A stretch of DNA of 50,768 bases, from positions 1-50,768 of the forward strand of contig JAUNGR010000004.1 in assembly GCA_030524485.1 (NCBI GenBank). Reading direction: 5' to 3'. A model generated the notes under the pieces. The model did not search any database, was not told the DNA's origin, and worked only from the letters and a program-made list of their open reading frames with translations. This stretch comes from a bacterium. GTDB taxonomy: Bacteria > Bacillota > Clostridia > Lachnospirales > Lachnospiraceae. The stretch's first letter is position 1, and each line of letters begins with the position of its first letter. Of the stretch, positions 8,164-16,495 are shown one piece after another. The position numbers and the translations under genes were made by a program.

Positions 8164-10116
8164 TTAGATTCTTCCCAAAAAGAGTTGAACCAAAAACCAA
8201 GAACTCTCCCCTTCCTTTTTTTGCTTCACTTCCAACACGCCGTTGTATTTGGCGGTGATGGCTTGGACGGATTGCAGCCCGATGCCTCGGCGGTCCTTTC
8301 CTTTGCTGGAAAGATAGCCTTCCCCGTCGCTTACCACTTCCTCCCCATTGTAGGTGTTGCGAACCTCCAATTTCATCATATGGCCGCCGCTCATCTGTGC
8401 CTGCAGGTAAATTTCCGCCCGCCGCCTGTCTGTGTCTTTGTTCTCCTTGTACATTCTCTCACAAGCCTCATAGGCATTTTCCAAGAGATTGCCAAAAATG
8501 ACACAGAGGTCGGAGCTGGGGATTCTAAGTTCCTCTGCCAGAGCCACCTGTATGGTGATGGCGATGTGCTGAGACTGGGCCTTTGCATAGTAGTAGCGAA
8601 GCAAAACGTCCAGAGGGTAGATGGAGCAAAAGCTTAGAGGGGTGGAAAGGGAGCTGTCCTCGGCTAGTTCGCTGAGGTAGCGTTCTGCCTCCGCCGTGTT
8701 GTTGTTTTTTAGGAGCTGTAGAATGGTCTCAAAGTGATGGCGAGTGTCATGGCGAAAATGCCGCATCTGTTCCATCTGTTCGGTCAGTTCCTCATAGTGC
8801 TTTTGCTGCAAGGCAATCTGTGCATTGCGTTGGTACATCTGCAAAGTCATCAGGACATTTTTTCGATACTGGCTGGTGATATTTGACCAAAGAGCAATCC
8901 CCAAAACAAAGACAAAGAAGACCGCAGAAATCTCGGAAAACCATCCAAAGCGAATCGGGTCAAACAAAGGCAGCAGCAGCTCTCCAAGCAGGGAAAGGGA
9001 GAAAATCAGGGAGGCTGCAAAGATGAGCTTGGGATAGTTGGCATTTTTGCGATAGCTCTGCCGCAGGGTCAGGAAAAGAATCCACAGGGCGGTGAAGAGC
9101 TTGTGGCAGCGACTGATGAAGCTGAAGCCTTTCAGCACCTCTGCACTGTAATAAGGGGCAAAGAGGGAAGCCAGCAACGTGGCGATGCAGGCGAGGGCAG
9201 AGAGGGCCATGGAGAGTTTCAGCCAACGAGCTGCTGTGTTGGTGAGAATGCCGGTCAAAAGAGAGACCAAAAGCAGCAGAAAGGCTCGCAAAAAGAACTC
9301 GGCCGTGTACCAAGGCTGAACGCCGGTATCCATAAAAAAGTGAAACAGAGGGAAGATGAGGATGCAGGCACTGCACAGGCAGATGGCACAAAAGAGGCTG
9401 GGGAGCCATATCTTTTGTCCGTGCATCGTGACAGCGGTGGAGAGATAAAAAACCCCCACGCAGAGAGCGGCACTGAACACAAAAATCTCAAACAGAGCCC
9501 GTGATTGAATCAGGTCGGTGACACTGTCCGACAAACCGAAGATGGGCGGATACACAATGCCACTGTAAAAGCCGGAATAATCGGCCACAGCAAACAGAAG
9601 CTGGGTTTCCCCCGAAGCGGTAAAGTAGACGGTATCCGACTTGATACGGGGACTATACTTGTCCAAATCTGGACAACCCTGACTGAGAGCAAGCCTATTG
9701 TTGATGTACAAGCGATAGGAAGAAAAAATTTCTGGAATGTGAAGGGCATAGGCCTGTTCTTCTTTGGGAAGAACGATAGTAAGTTGCCAGCTTCCGGCTC
9801 CATGGGGGGAGGCTTTGGGGTGGTTGTGCTCAAAACCGTTATATTGCCCGATAAATACATTCTCGGTCACAGGAAAGGCAGAGATTGTATCCGGAGTCAA
9901 AAGAACATCCGCATAATAATTCCATCCATGAATCAAAAAGAGATAGGGACTTTCTTCCAGTTCGCCCTGATCCAAAAAGAGGACTCCTCCTATGCCTTGC
10001 GTGGAAGGGTAGGTATATTTATTGTCATACTTCCAAGAAAGGGCAAATAGCAATATCATTGTCGCCACAATCGCAGGCATTACCAGTAAATAAGAAAATT
10101 TGCACAACCGTTTCAT
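8164..10116 (-). CDS. Membrane sensor histidine kinase, GHKL (HPK10/AgrC-like) type
   Basis: Sensor kinase of 650 residues that should phosphorylate the LytTR regulator encoded at the head of this operon. One TM helix lies near residues 10-28, then an extracellular domain of about 180 residues, a block of about seven TM helices (roughly residues 210-425), a short coiled coil and the catalytic region. The phosphoacceptor is His in FRHDTRHHF near residue 457; the N box is FGNLLENAYEAC near 538 and the G2 box GIGLQSV near 605. The layout (extracellular sensor domain plus 7TM block) resembles 7TMR-DISM receptors fused to a GHKL kinase. The frame starts at a GTG inside a hairpin at 10140; the ATG at 10116 with AAGAAAGGAAA upstream is preferred. 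The signal sensed is unknown. Confidence 0.88.
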   Translation of the reverse strand: MKRLCKFSYLLVMPAIVATMILLFALSWKYDNKYTYPSTQGIGGVLFLDQGELEESPYLFLIHGWNYYADVLLTPDTISAFPVTENVFIGQYNGFEHNHPKASPHGAGSWQLTIVLPKEEQAYALHIPEIFSSYRLYINNRLALSQGCPDLDKYSPRIKSDTVYFTASGETQLLFAVADYSGFYSGIVYPPIFGLSDSVTDLIQSRALFEIFVFSAALCVGVFYLSTAVTMHGQKIWLPSLFCAICLCSACILIFPLFHFFMDTGVQPWYTAEFFLRAFLLLLVSLLTGILTNTAARWLKLSMALSALACIATLLASLFAPYYSAEVLKGFSFISRCHKLFTALWILFLTLRQSYRKNANYPKLIFAASLIFSLSLLGELLLPLFDPIRFGWFSEISAVFFVFVLGIALWSNITSQYRKNVLMTLQMYQRNAQIALQQKHYEELTEQMEQMRHFRHDTRHHFETILQLLKNNNTAEAERYLSELAEDSSLSTPLSFCSIYPLDVLLRYYYAKAQSQHIAITIQVALAEELRIPSSDLCVIFGNLLENAYEACERMYKENKDTDRRRAEIYLQAQMSGGHMMKLEVRNTYNGEEVVSDGEGYLSSKGKDRRGIGLQSVQAITAKYNGVLEVKQKKEGESSWFLVQLFLGRI

Positions 10117-10136
10117 CCGTCTGTTTCCTTTCTTAA

Positions 10137-10152
10137 GCACGCATTTGCGTGC
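10137..10152. other. Perfect inverted repeat between the kinase and secreted-protein genes
   Basis: GCACGCA-TT-TGCGTGC is a seven-pair palindrome directly after the stop codon of the secreted protein gene on the minus strand. It has no T run, so it is more likely an RNA-stability or processing stem that lowers kinase expression than a full terminator. Confidence 0.4.
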
Positions 10153-11928
10153 CTAAATCTTTCGTGAGAGCCAAATACCTATGCAAGAGAGGAAGAGGAG
10201 GGTCGCAAGCAATCGAAAGCTCCAATCAAAAAATCCCAAAAAACCGGAAAAATCTTGCACCATCGACATTCCCTGCAGGGATTGGGGCATGGTATTTTCT
10301 ACCAAGGAAAAAAGTCCGCTTTTGGTCACAGTCACTTCCAGTTCTCTGTTATCCGCATCGTAGTTGAGAGCATACTGCTCCCCGCTTGCGTGGTGAAAGA
10401 GAAAGGTTGGTATGGTCTCTTCTTCCCAAGGCAGATGCAGTGTGATAGCAGGCAAAGGCTGCTCTAGGGAAGGTTCCACATATAAAAGGAAGGTATACTT
10501 GGATTGCCAGTCTATCCCGACCTTCAAGCTGGAATTGTCCGTCATCTCGTCAAAAAATTTCCAAGACCAAGGCAGTTCTATGCTGCAGTGCTGTTTGGTC
10601 ACACGCAAAGAGTCCCCTTTGTTTTGAGCACGCAGGTAAGACAGGCGCCTTCCGGAAAATACCGTGTAATCGCTGTTGTCCTCCTCGGTAACGGTTCTTT
10701 TTGGCTCTTGCTCACTTTGGCTCTTTGCTGAGGCATGGAGAGTCTCCTTGTCCTCATCTTTTCGCATAGCATCTATGCCCTTGCTTGGCTTTGTTTGGCT
10801 GTCTTCAGAGGCCGAAACTTGGGTGTCGCCCAAAAAATCCAAGTCAAAAAGAGCTGCCGTCACGGAAAGTGGCTGGGAAGAGGAGCTTTCCTCGGGCTTG
10901 GTCTGAAGAGGCGGTTTGGGTTTTTCTGAGCCTTCGTTTTCGGGGATGCTACTCTCGCTGTCATCGTCACGGTTCTTGTTACTATCATCGTTGCTGTTTT
11001 TGTTACTGTCAGATTCTTCGGAATCCGATGGAAGGATGAGGGAAGGCTTGCTCTGCTCGTCCCGCCCACTCTCGTCTCGAATGCCGTTGAAACTATTGAT
11101 CAGGAGGTATTGCTCGTTATGGATAAACATGGACAGTATGTAGGAACTCTCGCTGGGGGTGCGGGCCTGAAAATAATAAAAATATTGGTCCTGTATGAGT
11201 TCTCGGGGCATCAGCAGCATGGAATCGTATATTGTACTGTTCTTGTGGCAGAGACTCCATTCCTGTTTTTTCAGGTCCTCATCATCCAAAGGAACTTCCG
11301 ATTTGCAGTACCAAAGTTCAATGTCCAAATCCTTCACCGAATACAGATAACGGAAACGCATGGTGTCTCTGGTATTGCCGATGTAATACAGGTCAAAAAA
11401 GGCAGGATTTGCGACATGAATGGGGATGCTGTTGATGGCGAGTTCCTCTGGTAGTTCATACGCATCGGCATACTCCTTTGCTACGGAAAAGGAGAGATAT
11501 ACGTTGTAGGAGCCGGAAGCCTCCAAAGATACCTCAGAGCTATCCAAAATGTGTAGGTTCAGCAGCACCCGCTCTCCGTCATCCGTGGCTCCATAGACAA
11601 GCAAAAAGGGATCGGCTTGTTGATAGGTTTCCAGCTGTTTCAGGAAGTGCTTCCAAGTCTCCTCGTCGTTTCGTAGGATCACCTGCGGTTTTGTGAGCAG
11701 ACTGAGATTGTACAGAGTGGAAATCTGCTTCTTGCGGGAGGCATTGTTGGGGGTGGCAGTCTCACCGGCATTCGATGGGGTGGAGAGGGCATTCGGAGGG
11801 GTGGCACGCTTCTCAAAAGGCAGGCCCAAAGGGGAGTTGAGGGCAGCGAGAGAAACCCCTTGAGGGACGAAGCTAAAAAGGAATAGGGCAAGCAGGAAAA
11901 AACACAAGCAGCGGAAAAAGGATTTCAT
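10153..11928 (-). CDS. Secreted, membrane-anchored protein of a two-component operon
   Basis: Protein of 591 residues that I do not recognise. It has an N-terminal signal peptide (residues 1-29, ending VSLAA), an outside region of about 530 residues, and a C-terminal TM helix (LLATLLFLSCIGIWL) with a short basic tail (SRKI), so it is anchored outside facing. The middle (about residues 300-420) is low-complexity, rich in Ser, Asp, Asn, Lys and Glu. It overlaps the response-regulator gene by four bases (ATGA) and is followed by the kinase gene, so the three form one operon. Placement between regulator and kinase suggests a co-sensor or a protein whose envelope state the kinase monitors; that is inference. 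Confidence 0.8.
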   Translation of the reverse strand: MKSFFRCLCFFLLALFLFSFVPQGVSLAALNSPLGLPFEKRATPPNALSTPSNAGETATPNNASRKKQISTLYNLSLLTKPQVILRNDEETWKHFLKQLETYQQADPFLLVYGATDDGERVLLNLHILDSSEVSLEASGSYNVYLSFSVAKEYADAYELPEELAINSIPIHVANPAFFDLYYIGNTRDTMRFRYLYSVKDLDIELWYCKSEVPLDDEDLKKQEWSLCHKNSTIYDSMLLMPRELIQDQYFYYFQARTPSESSYILSMFIHNEQYLLINSFNGIRDESGRDEQSKPSLILPSDSEESDSNKNSNDDSNKNRDDDSESSIPENEGSEKPKPPLQTKPEESSSSQPLSVTAALFDLDFLGDTQVSASEDSQTKPSKGIDAMRKDEDKETLHASAKSQSEQEPKRTVTEEDNSDYTVFSGRRLSYLRAQNKGDSLRVTKQHCSIELPWSWKFFDEMTDNSSLKVGIDWQSKYTFLLYVEPSLEQPLPAITLHLPWEEETIPTFLFHHASGEQYALNYDADNRELEVTVTKSGLFSLVENTMPQSLQGMSMVQDFSGFLGFFDWSFRLLATLLFLSCIGIWLSRKI

Positions 11929-12650
11929 AGGGAAGTACCTCCGGTCAAAAATAAGTAATCAAAATACTGTTTGCGTATGGATTTGTTGTAACGGGGGTCG
12001 GAAGGAATCTGTATGCGGGAGCCATCGACCATGTGAATGCTGTCCGAGTCCAAAAAATCGGTCAGCTGGAAATTGACCACCTGACTCTTGGAAATGCGGT
12101 AGAACGGAGGGGAGGAGAGCTGTTCAAAGATAGAAGTTAGGGTCATTCTGGTCTGATAACTGCCCTGCTTGGTGTGAATGGTGGTTGTGTGTCCGTACAC
12201 CTCAATCCAAAGGATGGACTGCTGAAAAATTCGTATGTTGGTTCGGTTATAAACAATATCGATATAATGCTGTGCATCCAAAAAGAGACGCTGAATGCGA
12301 TTCATCAGACGGTCAATCTGTTCCTGTGTCACCGGCTTGATGAGATATTCCAAAATCCGGTTCTGGTAAGCCGTCTGAAAGTATTCTTCGCTGACCGTCA
12401 AAAAAATAATCTCGAGACTGTCATCCTTCTCTCGAATTCGCTTTGCCACGTCCACCCCAGTCAATTCCTTCATGTAGATATCCAGAAACAGAAGCTGATA
12501 GACACCGGGGCGATAGTTTTTGAGGAACTCTTCCCCACTATGAAAACAATGGATGGAAACGTACATCATATTTTTGTTGAAATAATCGGATATATATGTG
12601 TGAAGTTGTGTTAGGACGAGAGCGTCGTCATCACAAATTGCAATGTTCAT
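11925..12650 (-). CDS. LytTR-family response regulator
   Basis: DNA-binding response regulator of 241 residues. Receiver domain: acidic pocket D7-D9 in AICDDDA, phosphoacceptor D57 in LLFLDIYM, T85, and K105 in EYLIKPV. C-terminal LytTR domain from about residue 140, with EVYGHTTTIHT and FYRISKSQVVN, which match the family. The frame opens at a GTG (12662), but the ATG at 12650 has AGGTGG upstream and begins at the receiver strand. First gene of its operon. Two TGTAGTT direct repeats 20 bases apart, upstream of its own promoter, resemble the paired sites that LytTR regulators bind. Confidence 0.93.
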   Translation of the reverse strand: MNIAICDDDALVLTQLHTYISDYFNKNMMYVSIHCFHSGEEFLKNYRPGVYQLLFLDIYMKELTGVDVAKRIREKDDSLEIIFLTVSEEYFQTAYQNRILEYLIKPVTQEQIDRLMNRIQRLFLDAQHYIDIVYNRTNIRIFQQSILWIEVYGHTTTIHTKQGSYQTRMTLTSIFEQLSSPPFYRISKSQVVNFQLTDFLDSDSIHMVDGSRIQIPSDPRYNKSIRKQYFDYLFLTGGTSL

Positions 12651-12692
12651 GAAACATACCACCTACTAAATAAATGTTGATTAATAAGCTAT

Positions 12693-12720
12693 ATTATAAC
12701 AGATTTATGGCGAAAGGTAA
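12693..12720 (-). promoter_or_regulatory. Promoter of the two-component operon
   Basis: On the minus strand, TTACCT (12720-12715), 16 bases, then TATAAT (12698-12693) preceded by TGT, giving an extended -10. It is 43 bases before the regulator start. Confidence 0.65.
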
Positions 12721-12731
12721 CTGGAAAAAGC

Positions 12732-12776
12732 TGTAGTTCGTGTCGAAAAAGTGTAGTTGATGTTGATTTTGTAGAT
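12732..12776. promoter_or_regulatory. Candidate LytTR binding sites between divergent promoters
   Basis: TGTAGTT occurs at 12732-12738 and 12752-12758, and a partial TGTAGAT at 12770-12776. The first two are direct repeats with a 20-base offset and lie just behind the -35 box of the two-component operon. AgrA/ComE-type regulators are known to bind pairs of direct repeats about two helical turns apart in this position. The third sits nearer the plus-strand promoter. Confidence 0.5.
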
Positions 12777-12793
12777 TTTATGAAAAAACTGTG

Positions 12794-12821
12794 TTACAAA
12801 ACTAAAAAAGACTGGGATAAT
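12794..12821 (+). promoter_or_regulatory. Possible promoter for the secretion locus
   Basis: GATAAT (12816-12821) preceded by TGG makes an extended -10; a weak TTACAA (12794-12799) stands 16 bases upstream. It is 54 bases before the DUF1292-like gene, the first gene of the long plus-strand run. Confidence 0.4.
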
Positions 12822-12874
12822 TTGTACAGTATGCCCAAAAAGCAAATGAAAAAAGAAAAGTGGGAGTGTTACCT

Positions 12875-13294
12875 ATGTCAGAGAACAAAAAGGAACAAAA
12901 AAATACTTTTTACGACTCGTATCGGCTGGAGGAACTTCTTCAGGAGACGGAGGCAGAAGAGGAAGAGGATGAGGATTTTCTCATCATCCAATTGGACGAG
13001 GAAGAGCCGAAGGAAGAAGAGATTTCGCCGGACGAGATGGCAGAGAGCCTGAAGGTTACCTTCACAAAGCCGGATGGAAGCGAGATGGAGTGTGAGGTGC
13101 TGGGAGTCTTTGTGGCAGGAGAGACGAATTATATGGCCATGTATCCTTTGGAAGCAGAGGATAAGAGTCAGGTATTGCTATTTCCCTTTGAGGAAGGAGA
13201 GAACGGCAAGGTGCAATTTCGGGACTTTGAGGATGAGGCAGAGTTTCAAAGGGCAGAACAAGCTTTTCAGGAAGCGTTTGCGGAAGATTTTTAA
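12875..13294 (+). CDS. DUF1292-like acidic protein
   Basis: Small cytoplasmic protein of 139 residues, strongly acidic. The first half (about residues 23-60) is a Glu/Asp-rich stretch. The second half fits the DUF1292 pattern common in Firmicutes: EVLGVFVAGETNYMAMYPL, a short acidic-hydrophobic strand and a C-terminal EDEAEFQRAEQAFQ helix. The family's role is not established. I use the ATG at 12875 with GGGAG eight bases upstream; an earlier GTG in frame lies inside that site. It opens a run of 17 same-strand genes with mostly short gaps that lead into the type IV secretion genes. Confidence 0.8.
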   Translation: MSENKKEQKNTFYDSYRLEELLQETEAEEEEDEDFLIIQLDEEEPKEEEISPDEMAESLKVTFTKPDGSEMECEVLGVFVAGETNYMAMYPLEAEDKSQVLLFPFEEGENGKVQFRDFEDEAEFQRAEQAFQEAFAEDF

Positions 13295-13317
13295 GGGAAG
13301 AAAGGGAGAGATGTAGT

Positions 13318-13608
13318 ATGAATGAGAAAGAGACGATGCTAACAACAGCAAAGCGTTTGGATGCCGTGCAGGCACCCATCTTAAAGACGGAGTTGATGAA
13401 ACTGTTGGATGAGGGACATGACAATCTAGTGATTGATATGAAAAATACCACCTATGTGAGTTCCGTGGGGCTGCGTGCATTTTTGGCAGCACAGAAGAGA
13501 ATCAATGAGAAAAAGGGCAGTATGGTATTAAAGAATGTGAGTCAACAGGTGATGGAAGTGTTTGATATCACAGGATTTTCGGGACTTTTGACTTTTGAGG
13601 AGCTGTAG
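13318..13608 (+). CDS. STAS-domain anti-anti-sigma-like factor (first copy)
   Basis: SpoIIAA/RsbV-like protein of 96 residues, all one STAS domain. In partner switching such proteins bind an RsbW-type kinase until phosphorylated on a conserved Ser. The candidate Ser is S48 or S49 in TTYVSSVGLR. The C-terminus (MEVFDITGFSGLLTF) is nearly the same as in the second STAS protein at 31626 (MEVFDMTGFADILTI), so the two are paralogues that bracket the secretion genes. An RsbW-like kinase is encoded at 31125. No sigma factor gene is in the window, so the final target is open. Confidence 0.9.
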   Translation: MNEKETMLTTAKRLDAVQAPILKTELMKLLDEGHDNLVIDMKNTTYVSSVGLRAFLAAQKRINEKKGSMVLKNVSQQVMEVFDITGFSGLLTFEEL

Positions 13609-13620
13609 AGGGAGCAGGGG

Positions 13621-14442
13621 ATGACACAGGAACAAAAAATCTGGTTGGGAGCAAGGACGATATGGAACTCTGCGAAGCCTTTGTTGCTCTATCTTTTTTT
13701 TCCCGGCCTGTTCATGAGTGTGGGAATGCTTGTGAGAGCCTATCGGGGGACAACAGAGGAGTTCATCAATGAGAGCAGCAATTTTTATACCTGCCTATCC
13801 GTGTTGGTTCTGGGATTTTGGCTCCACAGACGGGCCAAAAAGAGGGGGAGTAGCCTCTTTGAGGAGGCGACTCTCTTTTGGGAGCATCCGGACAGACGCT
13901 ATGCCGCACTCTGCTTGGCACTGGGAGCGGCAGCGGGCCTGTTTTTGTCTGCGGCTCTGAGCATTCTGCCCCTTCCCGAATGGATGTTGCGTTCCTACAG
14001 CCAGAAGAGTGCCTCCATCTTTGCAAAGGGAGATTTGCCTTTGGTCTGTATCACCGTGGGCTTTCTTTCGCCGCTGATGGAGGAGATTATTTTTCGAGGC
14101 TACATGCTGAATCGCCTGCTGACTTTTTTTAGCAAAAAGCAGGCGGTGTTTGTGACCTCTCTCCTGTTTGCCCTGTGCCATGCCAACTTTATCTGGATGC
14201 TTTACGCCTTCGGAATGGGACAGCTCTTGGGCTGGATTTCGATACGCAGAGACAATATTTTATATGCGGTCTGCCTGCACATTGGCTTTAATCTGCCCTC
14301 GGTCGTCATTGCGGTTTTAAGCAGCTTTTCTGGGATACAAAGCCGATTTTTGGAGCATAAGGGCTTGATTGTTTGTTATGGACTTGCAGCGGCATTTGCC
14401 CTGCAAAAGCTCATCAAAGAGATGAAAAGAGAGGAAGGGTAA
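13621..14442 (+). CDS. CPBP-family intramembrane metalloprotease
   Basis: Multi-pass membrane protease of the CAAX/Rce1-like (CPBP) family, 273 residues, with about eight hydrophobic helices. Three catalytic motifs are visible: EEIIFR (E154, E155, R159), FALCH and HIGFN, which place the zinc-ligand Glu and His residues in the membrane. Members cleave prenylated proteins in eukaryotes and process or protect against bacteriocins, or act on membrane proteins, in bacteria. Twelve bases after the STAS gene and four bases before the VirD4-like gene, so it belongs to the secretion operon. It could mature or degrade a membrane part of the apparatus; that is inference. Confidence 0.9.
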   Translation: MTQEQKIWLGARTIWNSAKPLLLYLFFPGLFMSVGMLVRAYRGTTEEFINESSNFYTCLSVLVLGFWLHRRAKKRGSSLFEEATLFWEHPDRRYAALCLALGAAAGLFLSAALSILPLPEWMLRSYSQKSASIFAKGDLPLVCITVGFLSPLMEEIIFRGYMLNRLLTFFSKKQAVFVTSLLFALCHANFIWMLYAFGMGQLLGWISIRRDNILYAVCLHIGFNLPSVVIAVLSSFSGIQSRFLEHKGLIVCYGLAAAFALQKLIKEMKREEG

Positions 14443-14446
14443 GAAA

Positions 14447-16444
14447 ATGCGGGGGAAACGAATACAGATTTTGCTATATGTGTTGGCGGCCATTCTGGGC
14501 ATCGTATGTTTGGGCTATCTGGCAGCCTTTGCCTTGGAGGTGTTACCGGCAAATTTGATTCTGGGAGAGAGTCAGGGCTTTTGGCAGCCAAGACTGTTCT
14601 TGAAGCCAACTATGTACCTGTATGGAGCTCTTCTGGTGCTGATACTGGGACTTTGCTATCTGCTGTTCCGTCCCAACACCTTCAAGCAGTCCAAGAAGTT
14701 TTTGAAGGCAGGGAAGAACAATGTGGTGGAAAGTTCCTTGGAGAATGCCCGCTTTATGACAGAGAAAGAGAGAAATTTTAACTTTCCGAACAAGAAATTT
14801 ACCGAACTGGAAAAAGAAAAAAAGGACGGAATTCCGGTCTATGCCGTCTATTCCAATAAGAGCAAGGAGTTGGAATTAAATCTCGCCTCCCCGATGCATG
14901 GTCTCATCATCGGTGCAACTGGAAGTGGTAAGACCACCACCTTCATCAACCCGATGATACAGATTTTGGCTGCGACCTCTGCCGGTTCCTCCATGATTTG
15001 TACGGACCCGAAGGGAGAGCTGTTTCAGCTCCACAGCGGAACCTTGACCAAGAGGGGCTACAAGGCGATGGTTTTGGATTTGCGTGACCCCTATAGTTCC
15101 TTCTGCTGGAATCCTCTGGGAGATATCTATGACCGCTATCAGCTCTATCTGCAGACCGGAAATGAGATTTTTGAGCACTCGGATTCGGTGAGAGACTATG
15201 AGTTGGAACTGGTGAATGACCCAGATGACTATGACGACGAGTGGTATGAGTATGAGGGAAAGGCCTATGCCATGCGTAAGGAGCTGATCAATGTCATCAA
15301 GGTTGCCCGCCAAAAAATCTACGATGAGCTGTATGAGGACCTAAACGATTTGATTAGTGTCATCTGTCCGATTGAGTCGCAGAGTGACCCCGTTTGGGAG
15401 AAAGGTGCCCGTTCCATCATCATGGCGGTGTGTCTGGCGATGTTAGAGGACAGCGAGAATCCGGAGTTGGAGATGACCAAGGATAAATTTTGTTTTTATA
15501 ACATCAACAAGGCAATTGGAAATTCTGAGAATGAGTATCAGGTGCTGAAGGATTACTTTAGAGGAAGACCGAAATTGGCAAAATCGGTGGGACTGTCCAG
15601 ACAGGTGCTCTCCGCAGCGGACAACACACTTGCCAGCTACATGTCCATTGCATTTGACAAACTGTCCATGTTTAACGATGAGGGACTTTGTGCGCTGACT
15701 TCCAAGACGGATATTGACCCCTTAAAGATTGCGAGTGAGCCGGTGGCTCTGTTCCTTAAGATTCCGGATGAGAAAGACACCCGTCATGCACTGGCGGCTG
15801 TGTTTATTTTGAGTATTTACAAGGCTCTGATTAAGGCAGCGTCTGCGAGGGAAGATTTGTCCTTGCCAAGAAATGTCTACTTCCTTCTGGATGAGTTTGG
15901 AAATATGCCTAAAATTGATAAATTTGACAAGATGATTACCGTAGGACGAAGCCGAAAAATTTGGTTCAATATGGTGGTGCAGTCCTTTGCCCAGCTCAAC
16001 AACGTGTACGGCGATACGGTTGCCAACATCATTAAGAGTAACTGCGGTTTGAAGATGTTCATCGGTTCCAACGACATAGAGACCTGTGAGGAGTTCTCAA
16101 AGCTTTGCGGAAATATGAGTGTTTCCACCAGCAGCATTTCCTCCTCCATGGCAGGAACGGCAAAGGGAGAGGTCAATGTGTCCACGCAGGTGCAGACCAG
16201 ACCGCTGATTTATCCATCCGAGTTGCAGAAACTGAACAACAAGACCGATACGGGAAATGCGATTATTGTAACCTTTGGAAATCACCCGCTCAAGACCAAG
16301 TTTACGCCGAGTTACAAGTGCCCGCTTTACCAGTTCTCCACGATGGATTTGTCCGATGTGAGGGCAAATGCCTTCTTTGGAGACGAGGTGTTCTACGATT
16401 TGGAAGAGAGAAATTATCTGGTGTTGGAGGAACAGGCAGGATAA
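14447..16444 (+). CDS. VirD4/TraG-like type IV coupling ATPase
   Basis: Inner-membrane ATPase that selects substrates for a type IV secretion channel, 665 residues. Two N-terminal TM helices (about residues 7-30 and 58-80) precede the ATPase domain. Walker A GATGSGKT is near residues 156-163, the ICTDPKGELF strand follows, and Walker B is FLLDEFGN near residues 478-486. A conserved sensor region reads MVVQSFAQLNNVYG, and IKSNCGLKMFIGS follows, both typical of the TraG/VirD4 group. In conjugation this protein docks the relaxase, but no relaxase gene is in the window. It therefore fits either a protein-export system or an element whose mobilisation genes are elsewhere. Confidence 0.95.
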   Translation: MRGKRIQILLYVLAAILGIVCLGYLAAFALEVLPANLILGESQGFWQPRLFLKPTMYLYGALLVLILGLCYLLFRPNTFKQSKKFLKAGKNNVVESSLENARFMTEKERNFNFPNKKFTELEKEKKDGIPVYAVYSNKSKELELNLASPMHGLIIGATGSGKTTTFINPMIQILAATSAGSSMICTDPKGELFQLHSGTLTKRGYKAMVLDLRDPYSSFCWNPLGDIYDRYQLYLQTGNEIFEHSDSVRDYELELVNDPDDYDDEWYEYEGKAYAMRKELINVIKVARQKIYDELYEDLNDLISVICPIESQSDPVWEKGARSIIMAVCLAMLEDSENPELEMTKDKFCFYNINKAIGNSENEYQVLKDYFRGRPKLAKSVGLSRQVLSAADNTLASYMSIAFDKLSMFNDEGLCALTSKTDIDPLKIASEPVALFLKIPDEKDTRHALAAVFILSIYKALIKAASAREDLSLPRNVYFLLDEFGNMPKIDKFDKMITVGRSRKIWFNMVVQSFAQLNNVYGDTVANIIKSNCGLKMFIGSNDIETCEEFSKLCGNMSVSTSSISSSMAGTAKGEVNVSTQVQTRPLIYPSELQKLNNKTDTGNAIIVTFGNHPLKTKFTPSYKCPLYQFSTMDLSDVRANAFFGDEVFYDLEERNYLVLEEQAG

Positions 16445-16495
16445 AGGCAAGAATAGCTAAGAAGAGCTTAATTCGGAAGAAAGGCAGAAGAATAC

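Noticed and set aside
8152..8637. Long open frame on the plus strand across the sensor kinase gene
   Set aside because: It is the opposite strand of a clear GHKL kinase with all catalytic motifs, has no ribosome binding site, and its protein shows no family features.
12732..12776. CRISPR-like array from the TGTAG repeats
   Set aside because: Only three 7-base repeats with unequal spacing; no array and no cas genes.
13621..14442. Signal peptidase or VirB1-like lytic enzyme
   Set aside because: The motifs are those of a CPBP metalloprotease (EExxxR, FxxxH, HxxxN); no transglycosylase Glu motif or signal peptide.
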